This document shows positions 43,301 through 55,428 of a stretch of DNA of 64,000 nucleotides, one piece after another (position 1 is the first letter of the stretch; every line of letters begins with the position of its first letter). The notes under the pieces were generated by a model. It was not told where the DNA came from. It did not search any database and worked only from the letters and a program-made list of their open reading frames with translations. This DNA is from Eimeria necatrix (lineage: Eukaryota > Apicomplexa > Conoidasida > Eucoccidiorida > Eimeriidae). Both the position numbers and the translations under genes were made by a program. The stretch is taken from the NCBI RefSeq assembly GCF_000499385.1, contig NW_013654545.1:42501-106500 (forward strand), in the 5' to 3' direction.

Positions 43301-44696
43301 CCTCTCGGCGTGCCTGGATACTGCAGTCCGCATTTAACTGAAAATAATGCCCAGATTTTTTCCGCATCGGATCATTAGAAGACAGTGGGTATCATACAGG
43401 AGCGGTTGGACTTTTTTCGTTTGTTTGGTGTCTACAGCTCCGCTCTGTCGCCGTAGCTTTGGCCGGTAACAAGGGTAATCCATTAGCCCTTTCGGGCGCT
43501 GATCATGCCGTCTTCACCTCGATTCCGAAATCTTTCCAACAAAAGTTGGTGCAGATCTTCGGCACCCCGGGCAATTTCCCCTTGAAGGCCGCTAGCTTCC
43601 CCTTGCATGACTGTTTGGCTACAATGGTAAGAGGCAGACAGGCTGAATGGCTGTAATGCAGGGTCATTTTACAGGAGGTGAAACTGACACGCTTTGTTCC
43701 AGTGGCGTGCATATCTGTATATAGAACATGTATGGATGCACGAGACGTGCGCGGACAGCGGAGCGGCCGCAGCAGCGCTTATGGCTCAACAATGTGAATA
43801 TGTGGGTCAGCAAAGGAGTTACGATTTGTATAAGAGAATGTGCTCATGCTCAACTGATTGAGACCGTCGATTTGATCTCCTGCAGGTTGCCAACGTGTTG
43901 AAAGAAAGGAAAGCCGCCGGCAAGTTTAGCGGGAGTTTCGCTCCTATCTGCTTCGACCTCTCGGACCAGGTATCCTCCCGTAAATACAAATTTGTGTGGA
44001 CTAACGAATTGTCCGGATATATGCCAGTCGTAATTTAATGAGCGGGCTAAATTTGAGCTGTATATTTATTCCATTCGATTTATGTTGAAAGCCCCTCAGG
44101 AAGTCAGGAGCTCTCTGAGCGCGTTCCATATTTCCCTGTTATCAAGTTTGTTGCTGTTGCTCAGCCACCGACGCGGCTGTTTTGTCTACCTTCACCTTGT
44201 TTCCTTGTTTGCAGTGGCACATTTGCTTATGTTTCTTTTTCTGGCGCAGGTCCGCGGATCCTTCCCTTCCGCGTATGACTGTAGCGTGGGCTACACACTG
44301 GGGCTGCTGTCCGGCATGCTAGCTGTGTCTCCCGCTCTGCAAAAGTTACCAAGTGCTGCTGTCTTAATTAGTAACCCTACCTCAACTGTCACTTCCTTAT
44401 CTCCGGTGGTGGTGCCGCTTCCGGTGGCGGCGATGGCATGCGGACTGAAACCCAGCAGCGGCGCTACTGGTGCACGCAGAGGTCTTGCAGCAGCTGCTGC
44501 TGCTGGTGCCTTCGACATTCAGTTGCACACCCCCACCCAGAATGCCGCGGCTGCAGCTGTTAGCATGCAGCTGCAGCAGCAGGAGTTCCTACTTAAAGAC
44601 ACATACCTCAACAGCGGCCCCATTCAGTTCCATTCTGTGCCGGGCGCAGCGGATGCGGACAGGGAGTGCAACTTCCTGCTCAGCAAAAGCCTCTAA
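37350..44696 (+). CDS. PFP: Pyrophosphate-type 6-phosphofructokinase, double-domain, 16 exons
   Basis: Phosphorylates fructose 6-phosphate in cytosolic glycolysis. Exons: 37350-37424, 37619-38119, 38342-38585, 38993-39228, 39376-39531, 39692-39780, 39917-40007, 40219-40404, 40657-41138, 41332-41488, 41818-42148, 42434-42594, 43074-43166, 43438-43626, 43886-43969, 44250-44696 (3522 nt, 1173 aa); all phases agree. The N-terminal domain is catalytic: [49 protein letters not shown] and [17 protein letters not shown]. The Asp in GGDD and the Lys in PKTID are the usual signs of pyrophosphate rather than ATP as donor. The C-terminal domain (from [11 protein letters not shown]) has lost these: RGTFSG replaces GGDDS, GDSDF replaces TIDGD, and [11 protein letters not shown] replaces the MGRxxSH site. 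It is probably structural or regulatory. Ala/Gln inserts lie in the linker. Introns lack triplet arrays. Confidence 0.95.
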
Positions 44697-46772
44697 ATTG
44701 ACGCAGGAAAAAGCTGCCGATCCAATTTATTACTATTTGAACAAAATGTGAAATCAACGAGACGATGAGGTGGGCAGTAGTGACTGTTCTGAGTTGCGCA
44801 CTGACACCTGACTGGTCTTGGGACCAGTTTGACTTGTTTTGTCATTTTTGTAGTCCCTCCCAAGTCGGGGTGTACGTTACTGAGAAATAACAATTTAAAT
44901 CGTTAAGATCTATTCTTTTTGTTTTCTGGGCTACCTACAAGCGCTACAGTGGACAAATGGTAGGCGAATAGAAGCTAGGCGCTTCCCAACGAAGTACTCT
45001 GCGGGCTTCGTTTCAGGTAGATATGGCGTTTACTGATTGCATTTCAAAGGGTTTAGTGAGTCCTCTTATGTTCAAGGCTCGTTTCGTCAACCAAATTCCG
45101 TGGATTTTGCCCCCGTTCTCCCTTTGTGGCTCCAGGGGGAGGGGTGGATGGCGGCGCATAGACACACTTTACCTCCTCACGATTGCTTAGTTTCTTCATT
45201 GCTACAAGAATCAGAACTCTTATGAACGTGATATGGAACTAGATACCTTAGAAACAGAAGGCGGGACGCGTTGCCCTCACTGGTCTTCTAGCTTGCGCGC
45301 AAGGCAAACACCATCGGTTAAGGGCACGGAAGTAGAGGATCACCTATTACTGTTCGCCTATTCTACAACGCATATAAATTAAATTTTTGTCCGGAAGATT
45401 ATATTTCATAAATGAAAAGGTCGCGGGAAGACAAGTTGGCATTGAACACCCCAGCCTGTGGGTTCACAACCAGGCCGTGCATTGCAATCCTCTCGAAAAA
45501 ATTTGCATGGAGGCCAAAAATGCAAAAATTTTGCACAATTTGGTCACTCAACATGTTATGATGGCCAACTGAGTCATTTTTTCACTGGAACCAGCCGAAG
45601 CCAGCCAGAAGGACCGCTGCCAAAAGGACCGCTGCCGTGCACCGAGCGGAAACCATTGCCTCCCCGCTCCAGCTAGCCGCCCCTTGGGGGGTCAGGACAC
45701 AAAAGGCTCCGGACTTCTGCGTCATTCACTTTCTATTTGTTTACTTCTTAGACGCCCACGGCACATATACGGACTCTGTGGCACAGTAGAATGTGTACTT
45801 TCTCCTGTTTTTCCCAACTGTGCCTCAGAGGGGGCGATCTTGTCTGTCTAGTTCGATTGTGCACACTGCGCACAGCTGCAGTTCTGCTTATTAGAGTAGG
45901 TGGTTGAGATTTATTTATGAATGAACTGTTCATTCCACCTTCAATTTGTCTTTGAATATCATTTGTAATTACCCACAAACCAACAACTGAGCTCGGGAGC
46001 GATGCCTGTCTTTGCTAGCATGGCGTGCCGAGCAATTTTACTCTGGAGCAACGGAGGGTCAAACAGCTTCATGTGACCCGGGGAAAGGTCTTAAGCTGCT
46101 AAAACCTATTAATTGTTTCTTTATGTATCTTCTTTTGTCCGTGTTTTTGCCCTAGAAGGACTCGTACCCCACCCCTATGTCCACCAAACCACAGGAGATC
46201 CCGAAGATGGCTTCTTTGCTCTACGGCAGCGCATAGACATGAGCAACGCTTCCAGCTGGTCCACCTGGTCTTTATTCCTTTAAGTAGTGCTTCCTTGGCC
46301 GCGCTTGTGCCCTTTGTTTCCATGCGCTTTAGACATACGTCCGCATTTTGCGCGTGCGTTTTTGCCCTTCTCTGGAGTTCACTGCTTATTGTGTCCCCCC
46401 AAGAGCAGTCTTCTCTCTGAATGAGTCAGGATACCTCAGCATACGTATAGAGCAGCGAGTGCTTGCTCGGCGCCTTGCCTATTATCTCGCTAAGGAAGGA
46501 CGAGCGCCCTGCAACACCGCAGCTGGGCCTTTCGCTCCCCGCAGCACCGCCAGGGGTAGTGACAGCAGCATTAACAGCAGCAATAGTGGGATCTGCTGCC
46601 GCCTGCAGCTATAGGATTCTGTCCCATTTCAGCCCGTCGCTCCCTGACTATTTGTTTTGTAGGACCCGCGGCCTCTTGATACCATTTTATTATTTCGGAT
46701 CGTCTTTTGTTTTAGGTGTTTTTGGACCAGGCCTTCCTCTGGTTCTTCTTTTTTTTTCGCTAATCTTCCCCA
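44697..46772. other. Intergenic region before the CCCH gene
   Basis: No gene supported. Part of 46350-46772 could be the 5' leader or an upstream exon of the CCCH gene. A pyrimidine-rich tract lies at about 46735-46765 directly before the chosen ATG. Confidence 0.4.
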
Positions 46773-49700
46773 GTGATGCCATCCAACGCTTCTAGGACGG
46801 CTTCTGCCGTTTCTTCTTTTTGGCCTATGTCTTCTGCGTGGCGCTCCTGCGCCCTCCATAGCAACAACGACAGGAGCATAGCTAGTGATTGTAGCATGTG
46901 TTCTGGGGATAACAGGAGGGAGGCACAAGTCCCTCGTCTGAATCCTCAAACCCTACGTCTCGAGGAACTCTTCCAGGCAGTTACGAGTGCTTCTCTTACT
47001 GTCCCCCCGCAAACCCAACTGCGCATCAACCAGAACGCGCCTGAGCAGACCCAGCAGCAAAAGTCGCAAACGCAACCTCGGCGAGTGCAAAACATGTCTA
47101 TTGAAGGCGTGATGCAGGACAGCCCCGCAAGTGATTTGCTGAGGGCTCCTTTAGATAGGGTAGAATGCCTTGAGCGGGTCGTTGAGGACAGAATCAGCAG
47201 CTGCAACAAGAGCAAAAAAATCGAGCAGCAGCAGTTACTGCAGCGCCCGTTTCCGCAGTGCTTCCCTCACCAGGAACAAGTGCAGCAAAGGCAACAGCCC
47301 CCACTGCAGTTGCAGCAGAGGCCCCCTGAACTCGACTTGGCATCTCATGTAGGCTTTTCCGGCCAGCAAAAGCAGCAGCAGAAAGAACAGCAGAGTGAGC
47401 AGCAGCTGCCGGCCGCGCCCTTGCCAATGCAGCAGCAGCAGACTTTAGATGCGCATACCCGTGCCCAGCTGCAGCTGCAGTTGCAGCTACAGCTCCAGCA
47501 GCAGCAGCAGCCGGTTGAGGAAGACCGTGAGCACAAGCAGCAGAAGCAAGACAGTCAGCTGCTGGTTTCAAATCTGCCCTCTTTGCCACCTGTGCCCTTA
47601 ACGGGGACCATCCTAGCAGATCGGCGGATCATATTTTACCGCACACAGATGTGTCCCCACGCGGCTCGGGGTCAGTGCAAGCTGGGTAGCAGCTGCCGCT
47701 TCGCACATAAGAGGGAAGAGCTCAGGCCCCCTCCTAGACTTGATAAGACAAGGATTTGCGCATTTATCAAGGCTGGTCTGCGATGCGCAAGAGGTGAGGT
47801 TACAAGGAGTCCAGCTAGCTGGGTAGCTAAAGACGGAAGATTTGTAGCCAGTGAGGTAACGAGCTCGCAAGTTAGTCGTCAGCGCTCCAACTACCCAACC
47901 AACTATCGGGCTTTAGTAAACATCTTATTTTTAGGCACTATGCATCACACTTACTTACTGTGTACAACATAAACGCTACACAGCACACTAGTCCTTACCT
48001 AAGCAGGGAGCTTCAAGCAGTAGGGAGGCTTGACGCCTGTTTGACTGTGTGCACTGCTGGTAAGGCTCGGAGAATGATGATTAGCACCAGAACTGGATTG
48101 CAGTTACACATTACGTGCTGTGCTGATTTGTACTAACACCGATGGTGTAGTTGTACTTCCACGCCTTTACTGGCTGTCCGACTTTTTGTGCTTCACGTTG
48201 CAGGCCCTGCCTGCTCGTTTGCGCACAGCCGCGACGAGTTGCGCTTCACTGCTGCATTCTTTAAGACGAACATTTGTCGTAGCTGGATGTCTGGCCGCTG
48301 CCTCCACTCGGATACGTGCAATCATGCACATGGGATTCAGGAGCTGCTATTTTTTAGGACCCTGGCGGTGCAAACAGGAGCCAGAGACTTTGTCAAAGAG
48401 AAAGGAAGGAACGAAGCGGATGCTGCGGCTGCCGCAGATAGTGCTGCAGCAGCAGCGGCGGCTACGCATAGAGGGGTCGACAAACATCAACACCACCAGA
48501 AACACCAACAGCAGCAGCAACTGCAGCAAGAGCAGCAGAGAGAACCAGCACAAGGGGCAGAGGCAAACTGGAATAATGGCAATGAAGTTAGCGCAGCAAC
48601 GGCGTTGCTGCAGGGAGAAACTGGCTACATGCAAAAGAACGGCAAAGCGCTTACGCAGCACCAAAAGCAGCAACAGCAGCCGCAACAGAAGCAGCCACAG
48701 TCGCAGCAGCTGCAGCCCTACCATACTTTGGAGAATCTACCAAAAAAGCTACTAGAAGCCTTACAGCAAAGCCTGCAGCAGCACCAGCTGCCAGCAGATC
48801 CCCTCACCAAGTCATTTGTGCAGTTGGTTTCATCTGAGCCGAATCAGTGGCATGCTGCAGCTGTGCCAGCAACAGCAGCTGCTGCTGTAGCTGCACGTGC
48901 CACTGCAACGACGCCCGCTTGTAAAGGCATGGAGACGAAACGCCTCAAGCGAGGTCGAGGAAAGACAAAGAAGGGAACACTCAGGCAACGAAAGGAACAG
49001 CAGGGAGTTCCAAGGCTGCCACTTTCTCCAGTGTCTATGCAGCGTGACAGGCATCCGAAGACACAGCAGAGACAAGAGCAGCTTGAGCAACAGGGACAGC
49101 AAGGGAGCGAGCAAACTAACCCAGTAGCTGCTGCTCTGATGCGGATGTTGCGGGCCTCAGATGAGACACTAGTTGGCCCCAGTGATGGCGAAGCGATAAT
49201 GGCTGCCACCAAGCAGCAGCAGCAGCAGCAGCTGCTGCTGCTCTTCGCACAGCAACATAAGATAAGCGAGGACTTGCTCTCCCAAGTGTCGCTTTACGGA
49301 GAACCGAGATGCGGCTTCAAAGCAGGGAAAGAGTCCCACAAGGTACCTTCGCAGGTGCTCCCAAAGTATGCCTTCAACGAGCCAGCCAAGGGCTCACCTA
49401 GGGCTGTGGTGCGCCCTGTGGGAGAAGGCAGATACTGGGACCTAGAAAGCACTGACAGCACGGAGACTGTCAGCAGTACGACACACACGCCGGGAGAGAC
49501 TAGCAGGGTTAGCAGTAAAGAACAGCTTGTAGTAGATAGCCGGGAAGATTGGAGCGATCTCAACCCGTCGCAGCCACAGCTGCAGCAACTGCAGCACCGC
49601 AAGTGCTCGGGCGTGTTGTCTCCGTTCGACTACGCTGATATATTAACAAATGTGAAGGAGCTAAAGCAGCTGAGGAGCGGCTCAGCAGCAGCTTTTGATC

Positions 49701-49774
49701 GCGAAGGAGGACGCCTCAGCTCTTTACCTTGCTTTTCCCGTCGTGAAGATGATAGTTTCAAAGATATGATGTAA
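46773..49774 (+). CDS. Triple CCCH zinc-finger RNA-binding protein, 2 exons
   Basis: Exons 46773-47793 and 48204-49774 (863 aa), joined with one base carried over (GTGAGG donor, GTTGCAG acceptor). Three tandem fingers: C294PHAARGQCKLGSSCRFAH (CX7CX5CX3H), CAFIKAGLRCARGPACSFAH (CX8CX5CX3H, split by the intron and restored only when spliced) and CRSWMSGRCLHSDTCNHAH (CX7CX5CX3H). Such fingers usually bind single-stranded RNA, for example U-rich 3' UTR elements. The flanks are low-complexity: Gln-rich before the fingers and Ala/Gln-rich after, with a basic patch KRLKRGRGKTKKG. The start is the first of two Mets (46773, 46776); an upstream coding exon cannot be excluded. Triplet repeats here are coding, with CAG on the sense strand. 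The exact subfamily is unknown. Confidence 0.85.
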
Positions 49775-52466
49775 GATTGGGAGACAGGGAACCCTCGAAT
49801 GGCGCTCTAGGATGCACTACGCACCCAAAGAGGCTGCGTAGCGGCTGGCGGCGGTTTGAGAGGGAGCGAAGAGAGAATACAAGCTCTTCTTGTACCTGTT
49901 TGCACAAGCTGCTTCAAAATATTTTTTGCTGTGGTTCCGTTTGCTTGTTTGTCTATGTAGCCGCCGTTCTATGTTCACGCTAGGGGAGTGGATACGAACA
50001 AGCATTCAGAGGGTGCACACGGCTTCTTATTTGATCTTTAATTCTTTGTGATTTTACTGGTGATGTTGCATTTTCGCATACTGTGCGATCCGTAGTGGCT
50101 GTAAGCCGGTGTTTGTATTCACGCACATCAGCCTTCAGCCTTGAGCATGTATACACACAAATTTGTCTAGTGCTTTGAATTGTGTATATTTATTTGCAAC
50201 TACACATTCACGTACTTAGACTTGCCTGGATTATTTTTGTAAATATTTGCACATGTATATCTAAATGCATATTTGAAAATATATTTTCATATGTCTACAT
50301 TTATTTTGATTAGATTTGTAGATGCTTGTTGCGCTGATATTATTTGCACTTTCAGGTGAACATGAACCGTTTGCCACGAGCATATTTATAATACCTTATT
50401 TGCATCAGTATGCTCACATACATTTGCAATTATGTATTTATTATGTATTTGTGCATTATATATTTAAGCAGCCAAGGATATGTTTTGGCTGCACAGGGGT
50501 GGACGCTACTCTCCCCCGGTGGGACCGTCCTGTTCCTGGCGTATGCTGCGTGCTTGTGTGGTGATGCCACGATTGTTTATGGCTCTGCCAGTTCATGAAG
50601 TATATCGCTATTAGTGTTTGATTAGAAATAAGTGCATTCATTATTAAAATCAGGGGCAGACCAACCCGCATTTCCATATTATTCGAGGCTTGGGGACCTG
50701 CTGCTTGTTGTTCGTGGTAGTGGTAGCAACTACCTAGTATTGTTTGTACATTTCGTGGTGGCGACAGCTTTGTCTCCTGCAGTGCAATGCAGTATGCTTA
50801 CACTCAGATGTAAATGATGCACAAGCCACTAGCAACCGCTTACATATCCACATGCACTTTAAATGCAAGCATGGGCTTGCTATTGTATGCTGCTGAATAC
50901 TTAAACCCCTGAAGTGGGGATCTCGGCAGGGGTGCCATTGTTCTCTTTGCCGTTCGAACTCCTGCTTTGAAAATAAACTAGTGCATGAAAATGTATTTGG
51001 GTGAACTCACCGTCCCTTACAAGTGATGCGTTCACCATGTATGGCGCGCACTTATTTCCGTGCATACCCAGTGTGTGTGCACAAGTCGGGAGCCGTCGTG
51101 AACAACGTGGCGGCGTGGCATAACTAGTTGCAGTGCATTATATGCATTAGGCCGTAGCCCGCCGGCGCAGCATTGTAGCTGACCCTCAGCTGTGCGTTGG
51201 GGACCAATTGAGGTATGCTGTTCCACATCACACGAGGATTTAGCGACTCTACACTGGAAGTGCGTGAGGGAAACAGCGCGCGCACTGCAAGCCTCTTATC
51301 GTCTGTCTGTACAGTTTACTCGTAGTATCTGAGCACGGGGAGGTAAGAGTGCGATGAGTAATGGTTGGGAAGGTTAAAATTCTAGAATTGACAATTGAAG
51401 TTGAAGTCAAGGAAATGGCGCGATAGCATATAATGAGAAGAGGCCCGAGAGTGACAACACTAAAGCTTAACAACGCAAAGTGAACGCACATGAGTACGCA
51501 GGTGATTGCCACCCAAAGCATAAGGAACATACTGAGGCGGACGGAGCAGAGATTAGTGAATCTGCGTAGGAAACACTAGATAGCGTAGTTCAGAAACACA
51601 ACTGCTAATTTTGGGTGTATGCAGGCAGCCCTAACTATCCTTCCGATGTGTGAATACAGTAAAGCTTAACGCGCGAGCTATGCGGAGTTGTCACGGTGGC
51701 CCCAGGGCCTCCAGGGCCCCCAGGGCCCCGAGGGCCTCCGTAGCCCTGTGGGGCCCGTGGCTGTCCCGCAGCCGAAACCATAAAATATTTTCTTGAATGT
51801 CAATGCCACACCATGTGTAACGACTGCTGTACAAACATATACACATATTTTTTCCATGCTTTTACAGGCAAAAAGTTGGCTAGCCTAGAATGCGACCGTT
51901 CGAAGGCGCTGCACTGTATGCAAAGTAAGTACGTACAGGGCTGGCTTGGTGTTGTCGCAGCTCCCACCGGCATGTGTGGCCCACTGTATTCGGCGATGAT
52001 ACGGATTACTAATTTACTTCCTAAGCGTCACAACCAACTTCGTTTCGTTATCTACGCGTGCGTTTGGACGAAAGGCCGGCGCCTCTGTTGGCGCAGCCCA
52101 AAGATGCCGAAAACTACTACATTTGTAACGTCACAGAGCTAGCGAAAAAGCTATGAAGCGCGGCTGGAGAGCCATGACACCTTTTCTCGGGAGCAGCTAC
52201 GCAACAGATCTAGTATGTAACCGTATGCTCGGTTTGGCTTGATGCAATTCGGACGCCTACCCACAATAGCTATCCGCCTGTTCTGCATGCTCGCTTGTCC
52301 TTAAGGCGTGTGGGTGCACGCAGACTAGAAAGATCTCTGGGTTCACTTGATGTAGAACTCACACCATTAGACTTTGCAACTGCTGGTTACTCGTGAGAAC
52401 TAACGAACCCATCAAGAAAAAGGAGATCCACAACGTTTGCCTATTAACAAGCTCAGGTTTCGCATA
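49775..52466. other. Convergent intergenic region, AT-rich
   Basis: Between the 3' ends of the CCCH gene (plus) and CIA2 (minus). Bases of about 50040-50470 are AT-rich with TATATTTG/CATATTTA motifs, likely 3' UTR or spacer. A short GC-rich GGGCCTCCAGGGCCCCCAGG tract lies at about 51700-51760. No gene seen. Confidence 0.4.
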
Positions 52467-54182
52467 TCAGCACCATAAGAGGTGCGTCACGTCTTCCCAA
52501 ACGTCTGTACCTTTCAGTCCTGAAAGCAGCAGAAGAGCACACATTCAGGAGCATTCTGTGTACAGTTAATGCCTTGAATTCAAAGGTTAACTGCTTGAGC
52601 TTACCAGTGTCGACCATTTGCTTAAGAGACGGGTTAGCTGCTGCCGCTCGCACTCTTTCCTTGTCCTTGAGCTGCTTGTTAATTGAAGCACCAGACGAAT
52701 GAGAGCCAGCTATTATTGAAACCTCCACTGCGGCCGTTTCTGCCTTGGCTGCTGCTGCTGCAGCTCGCTGTGCCTTCACCAGCAACAGCAAACCTATCAA
52801 TGTTGCCTAGGAACGCAAAAGCAGGGGCAGCAGCACTAGCACTCACAGCAACAGCAGCAGCACAGCTGCCTACCCGCCGGGCAGCCGGCACATCGACAGC
52901 AGCACTTCCAACACGAACGTTTGCAACGAAAAGGAGCAGCAGCAGACCACACGTTTGGCAAAAGTTCTAGCGGTAGTCACAGCTCCAGGAGAAGCTCCCG
53001 CAACATTAGCAGTAGTGGCAAGGACAGCAGCGGTGGCAGTCTCATGTGCTGCATTATGTGGCATGCAGTGCACGGACGAGCTCTGGGCCAGGCACTTATG
53101 CCTTGCCTGTGAACAGTGAGGAATTGTCGGGCGGAAATTTATCTCCAGATGGAGTCCTCGAGTTTGCACCCAGTGCTGCAGTTGCTGCTGCTGCGGCAGC
53201 ATGCCGCTATACATGCCGCTGCTCCGTTCTCCTGTAGAGCTTGTGCTATAGCTACTGCAGCTGTGCACTTTAACATACTCAGGGGTCACCACCATCAGCT
53301 CCTCCAGTGTGTATGGATGTTCAGGATCAGTTATGCACCTCACTGCTGCGTATACTTCCTGAGGAAACAGCGAAGGACAGACGCAATCACAATTTGAATC
53401 TCAATTGGATCTATAGGCAGCTGCTGCTTCTGCTGCTTTCGTGCTACTTTTCAAAAGACGAACAGGTGAACTCCCACCTGAGCAGTCAGCATCTCATTAC
53501 GAGAAAACATGGCCGCGCGCCGTCGATCAATCCGTTGAACCATGTTGTCCTTGCTGCAGCTGCTGCTTTTGCTGTCCTTTCTGTCAATGCAACTGCTACT
53601 TGAGCTCCTGCACTCGGGCTTAAGCCTCTCCTTGCTCGTGCCTGCACAGGAGCTTGTGGATGCTCGAGTGAGGTCACCAGGCGGCCGAGAAGTCCTCGAC
53701 GGCAACTTCGGACTAGCATCGGCAGCTGACGCTGCTTCTAATTCTGCATGTGGTAATTCTGAGCTTTTTGTTTCTTGCTGCGAGGCAGGTGGTGCAGCTG
53801 CTTCTGGGTCCACTGCGCAAGAGGGCGCTGTGGATCGTTGACACTGTGATTCGTGTTCATAGCTGTAGGCAGCAAGGGGGGAGTCTGAAGTCATAATTTG
53901 GCTGTCTGCAAGCAAAAGCTTGCGTTCTTCCAAAAGAAGCTCCTTCACTTGCTGTTGTTGCCACCGAAGGTCTCTGTTGCTAAGCAGAGGACGAATGCGG
54001 GGCAACTGCGGTGGCGGGGGCCTCCCGAGTTCCCTTCTTTGATGAAACAGCCCACTCGCTGTTTTCCCGCAGAACCGATGTGGCCGCAGAACAGAGTAAA
54101 AATCCGAAGTGAATCGACACCGCGGGAAAGTGTCCTGCGGCCGCTGCACTTGAGGCGTTGGGTTATCCCCTTCAGGCATCAT
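52467..54182 (-). CDS. CIA2: CIA2/MIP18 (FAM96) cytosolic Fe-S assembly factor, 4 exons
   Basis: Part of the targeting complex that delivers Fe-S clusters to cytosolic and nuclear proteins. Exons in transcript order: 53478-54182, 53107-53358, 52605-52806, 52467-52519 (1212 nt, 403 aa); all phases agree. The conserved part spans residues of about 236-403: EVYAAVRCITDPEHPYTLEE, NFRPTIPHCSQATLIGL (with the reactive Cys in PHCS) and INKQLKDKERVRAAA. A Ser/Gln-rich insert of about 35 residues sits between the LEEL and PTIPHCS blocks. The N-terminal 235 residues are an extension absent from the usual protein of about 160 residues; it is Ser/Gln/Arg-rich and unidentified, with a coiled-coil-prone QQQQVKELLLEERKLLLAD. 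Intron 2 must use a GC donor (CAG|GCAAGG) for HCSQ to join ATLIGL. The tail reads GLKGTDVWEDVTHLLWC. Confidence 0.92.
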
Positions 54183-55428
54183 TCTGGTACGTTAATTTAT
54201 TCCCGACAGCCCGTATTTCATTTTCTGAGCAGTTTAAATGAGGAGAATGATGCGCAAGGGATCCGTGTTTCAGCCTAGCCGACACAAGACAGGAGGGAGC
54301 CCAAGCCACGTCACCATGCGCTGCATGCTCCAGAACACTGAGGCTGACCAAGCAATGCTCCTTCCTAAGAAAAGCCTTGCCGTAAAACCAACTTATTAAG
54401 TACATGAACATTCACATAATTTTATTATAGTCATTAAGCTTAAGGGATGTATAGGCCGTAGTCTTCGCTTCTCTCGTCTGCAGTCACTGCTAAGGCTTTG
54501 GCACACTTTGGGAGTATGGTCAAGCGCACACCCCAGTTAGCTCGCGACAAAGAGTAAAATTAAATAAGTATGGATAAAGCTTTGTGAATGCTGCAAGAAT
54601 GTTAGTAAGAAGGCGGCCGTCGTAGGGCTGTTGTCGCGATTTGCTCGAATGCCCAAGGTCTCTCCATAAGCACCAATGCATCATCCCCTGAACTTCTATA
54701 AAAAATCTAGTGCTACATGCACCAACGCAGCTCTTCTGTACGAAAGCCTTGTATAATTTGGCAGTGCGCACTTTCTTGTGCGAAGAGCTCTTTGAAGCCC
54801 TACTTTTTTTACACCAGAGCAGCAGAGAAAGGCAGAGCGGGTGGGCCGCTGGCTTCCACTTTAACGTTTCCTCCCGGATTCGTATTTGTATTTGGCGGTA
54901 TTATCATTTCACATCAGTTTCGTGTCAATGTTTTCGCCGTGTTGTCAGCCGAAGGGCGCTACATATTCCCTCTGTTGGTGGCAGCATCAGGCAGGCACTG
55001 CTTCGCTGTCCAAGTTGTTGCTTTACGGTAGATTTCAGCCCATTGAACTTTCCACCGCTGAGTTTCAACACTGCTGTGCATTCCGGGCCTCCCGATTGCT
55101 CGACTCGGGTTTATCTCCCAGCTAACAAAACAGTGCCTGTGGCGAGTGACATGCCAGCTCATGATTAATTTGCGCTGCCTTCATTGCTTACTTACCCCGT
55201 TCAGGGCAGCAGGAACTAGCCATGTCGTCTCATCTGCTTTCCTACGTAATTAGTTCACTGACATCTGCACATCTCAAAGCGCTGCCTAGGGAATATTTGG
55301 ATACCTCATTGAGAGGGTGCACTCTTTTTGGAAGCCTCCGCTCTCCCCTTTTTGTTTCTTCCTCTTCTTCGGTTTTTCTTCACTTGTGTGGATCTACCCT
55401 GAAGCCTAGAATTAGAAGTGTGGGGTGG
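54183..55428. other. CIA2 upstream region
   Basis: Contains the CIA2 promoter and the 3' flank of the orphan gene at 55429. Only short frames without signatures. Confidence 0.4.
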
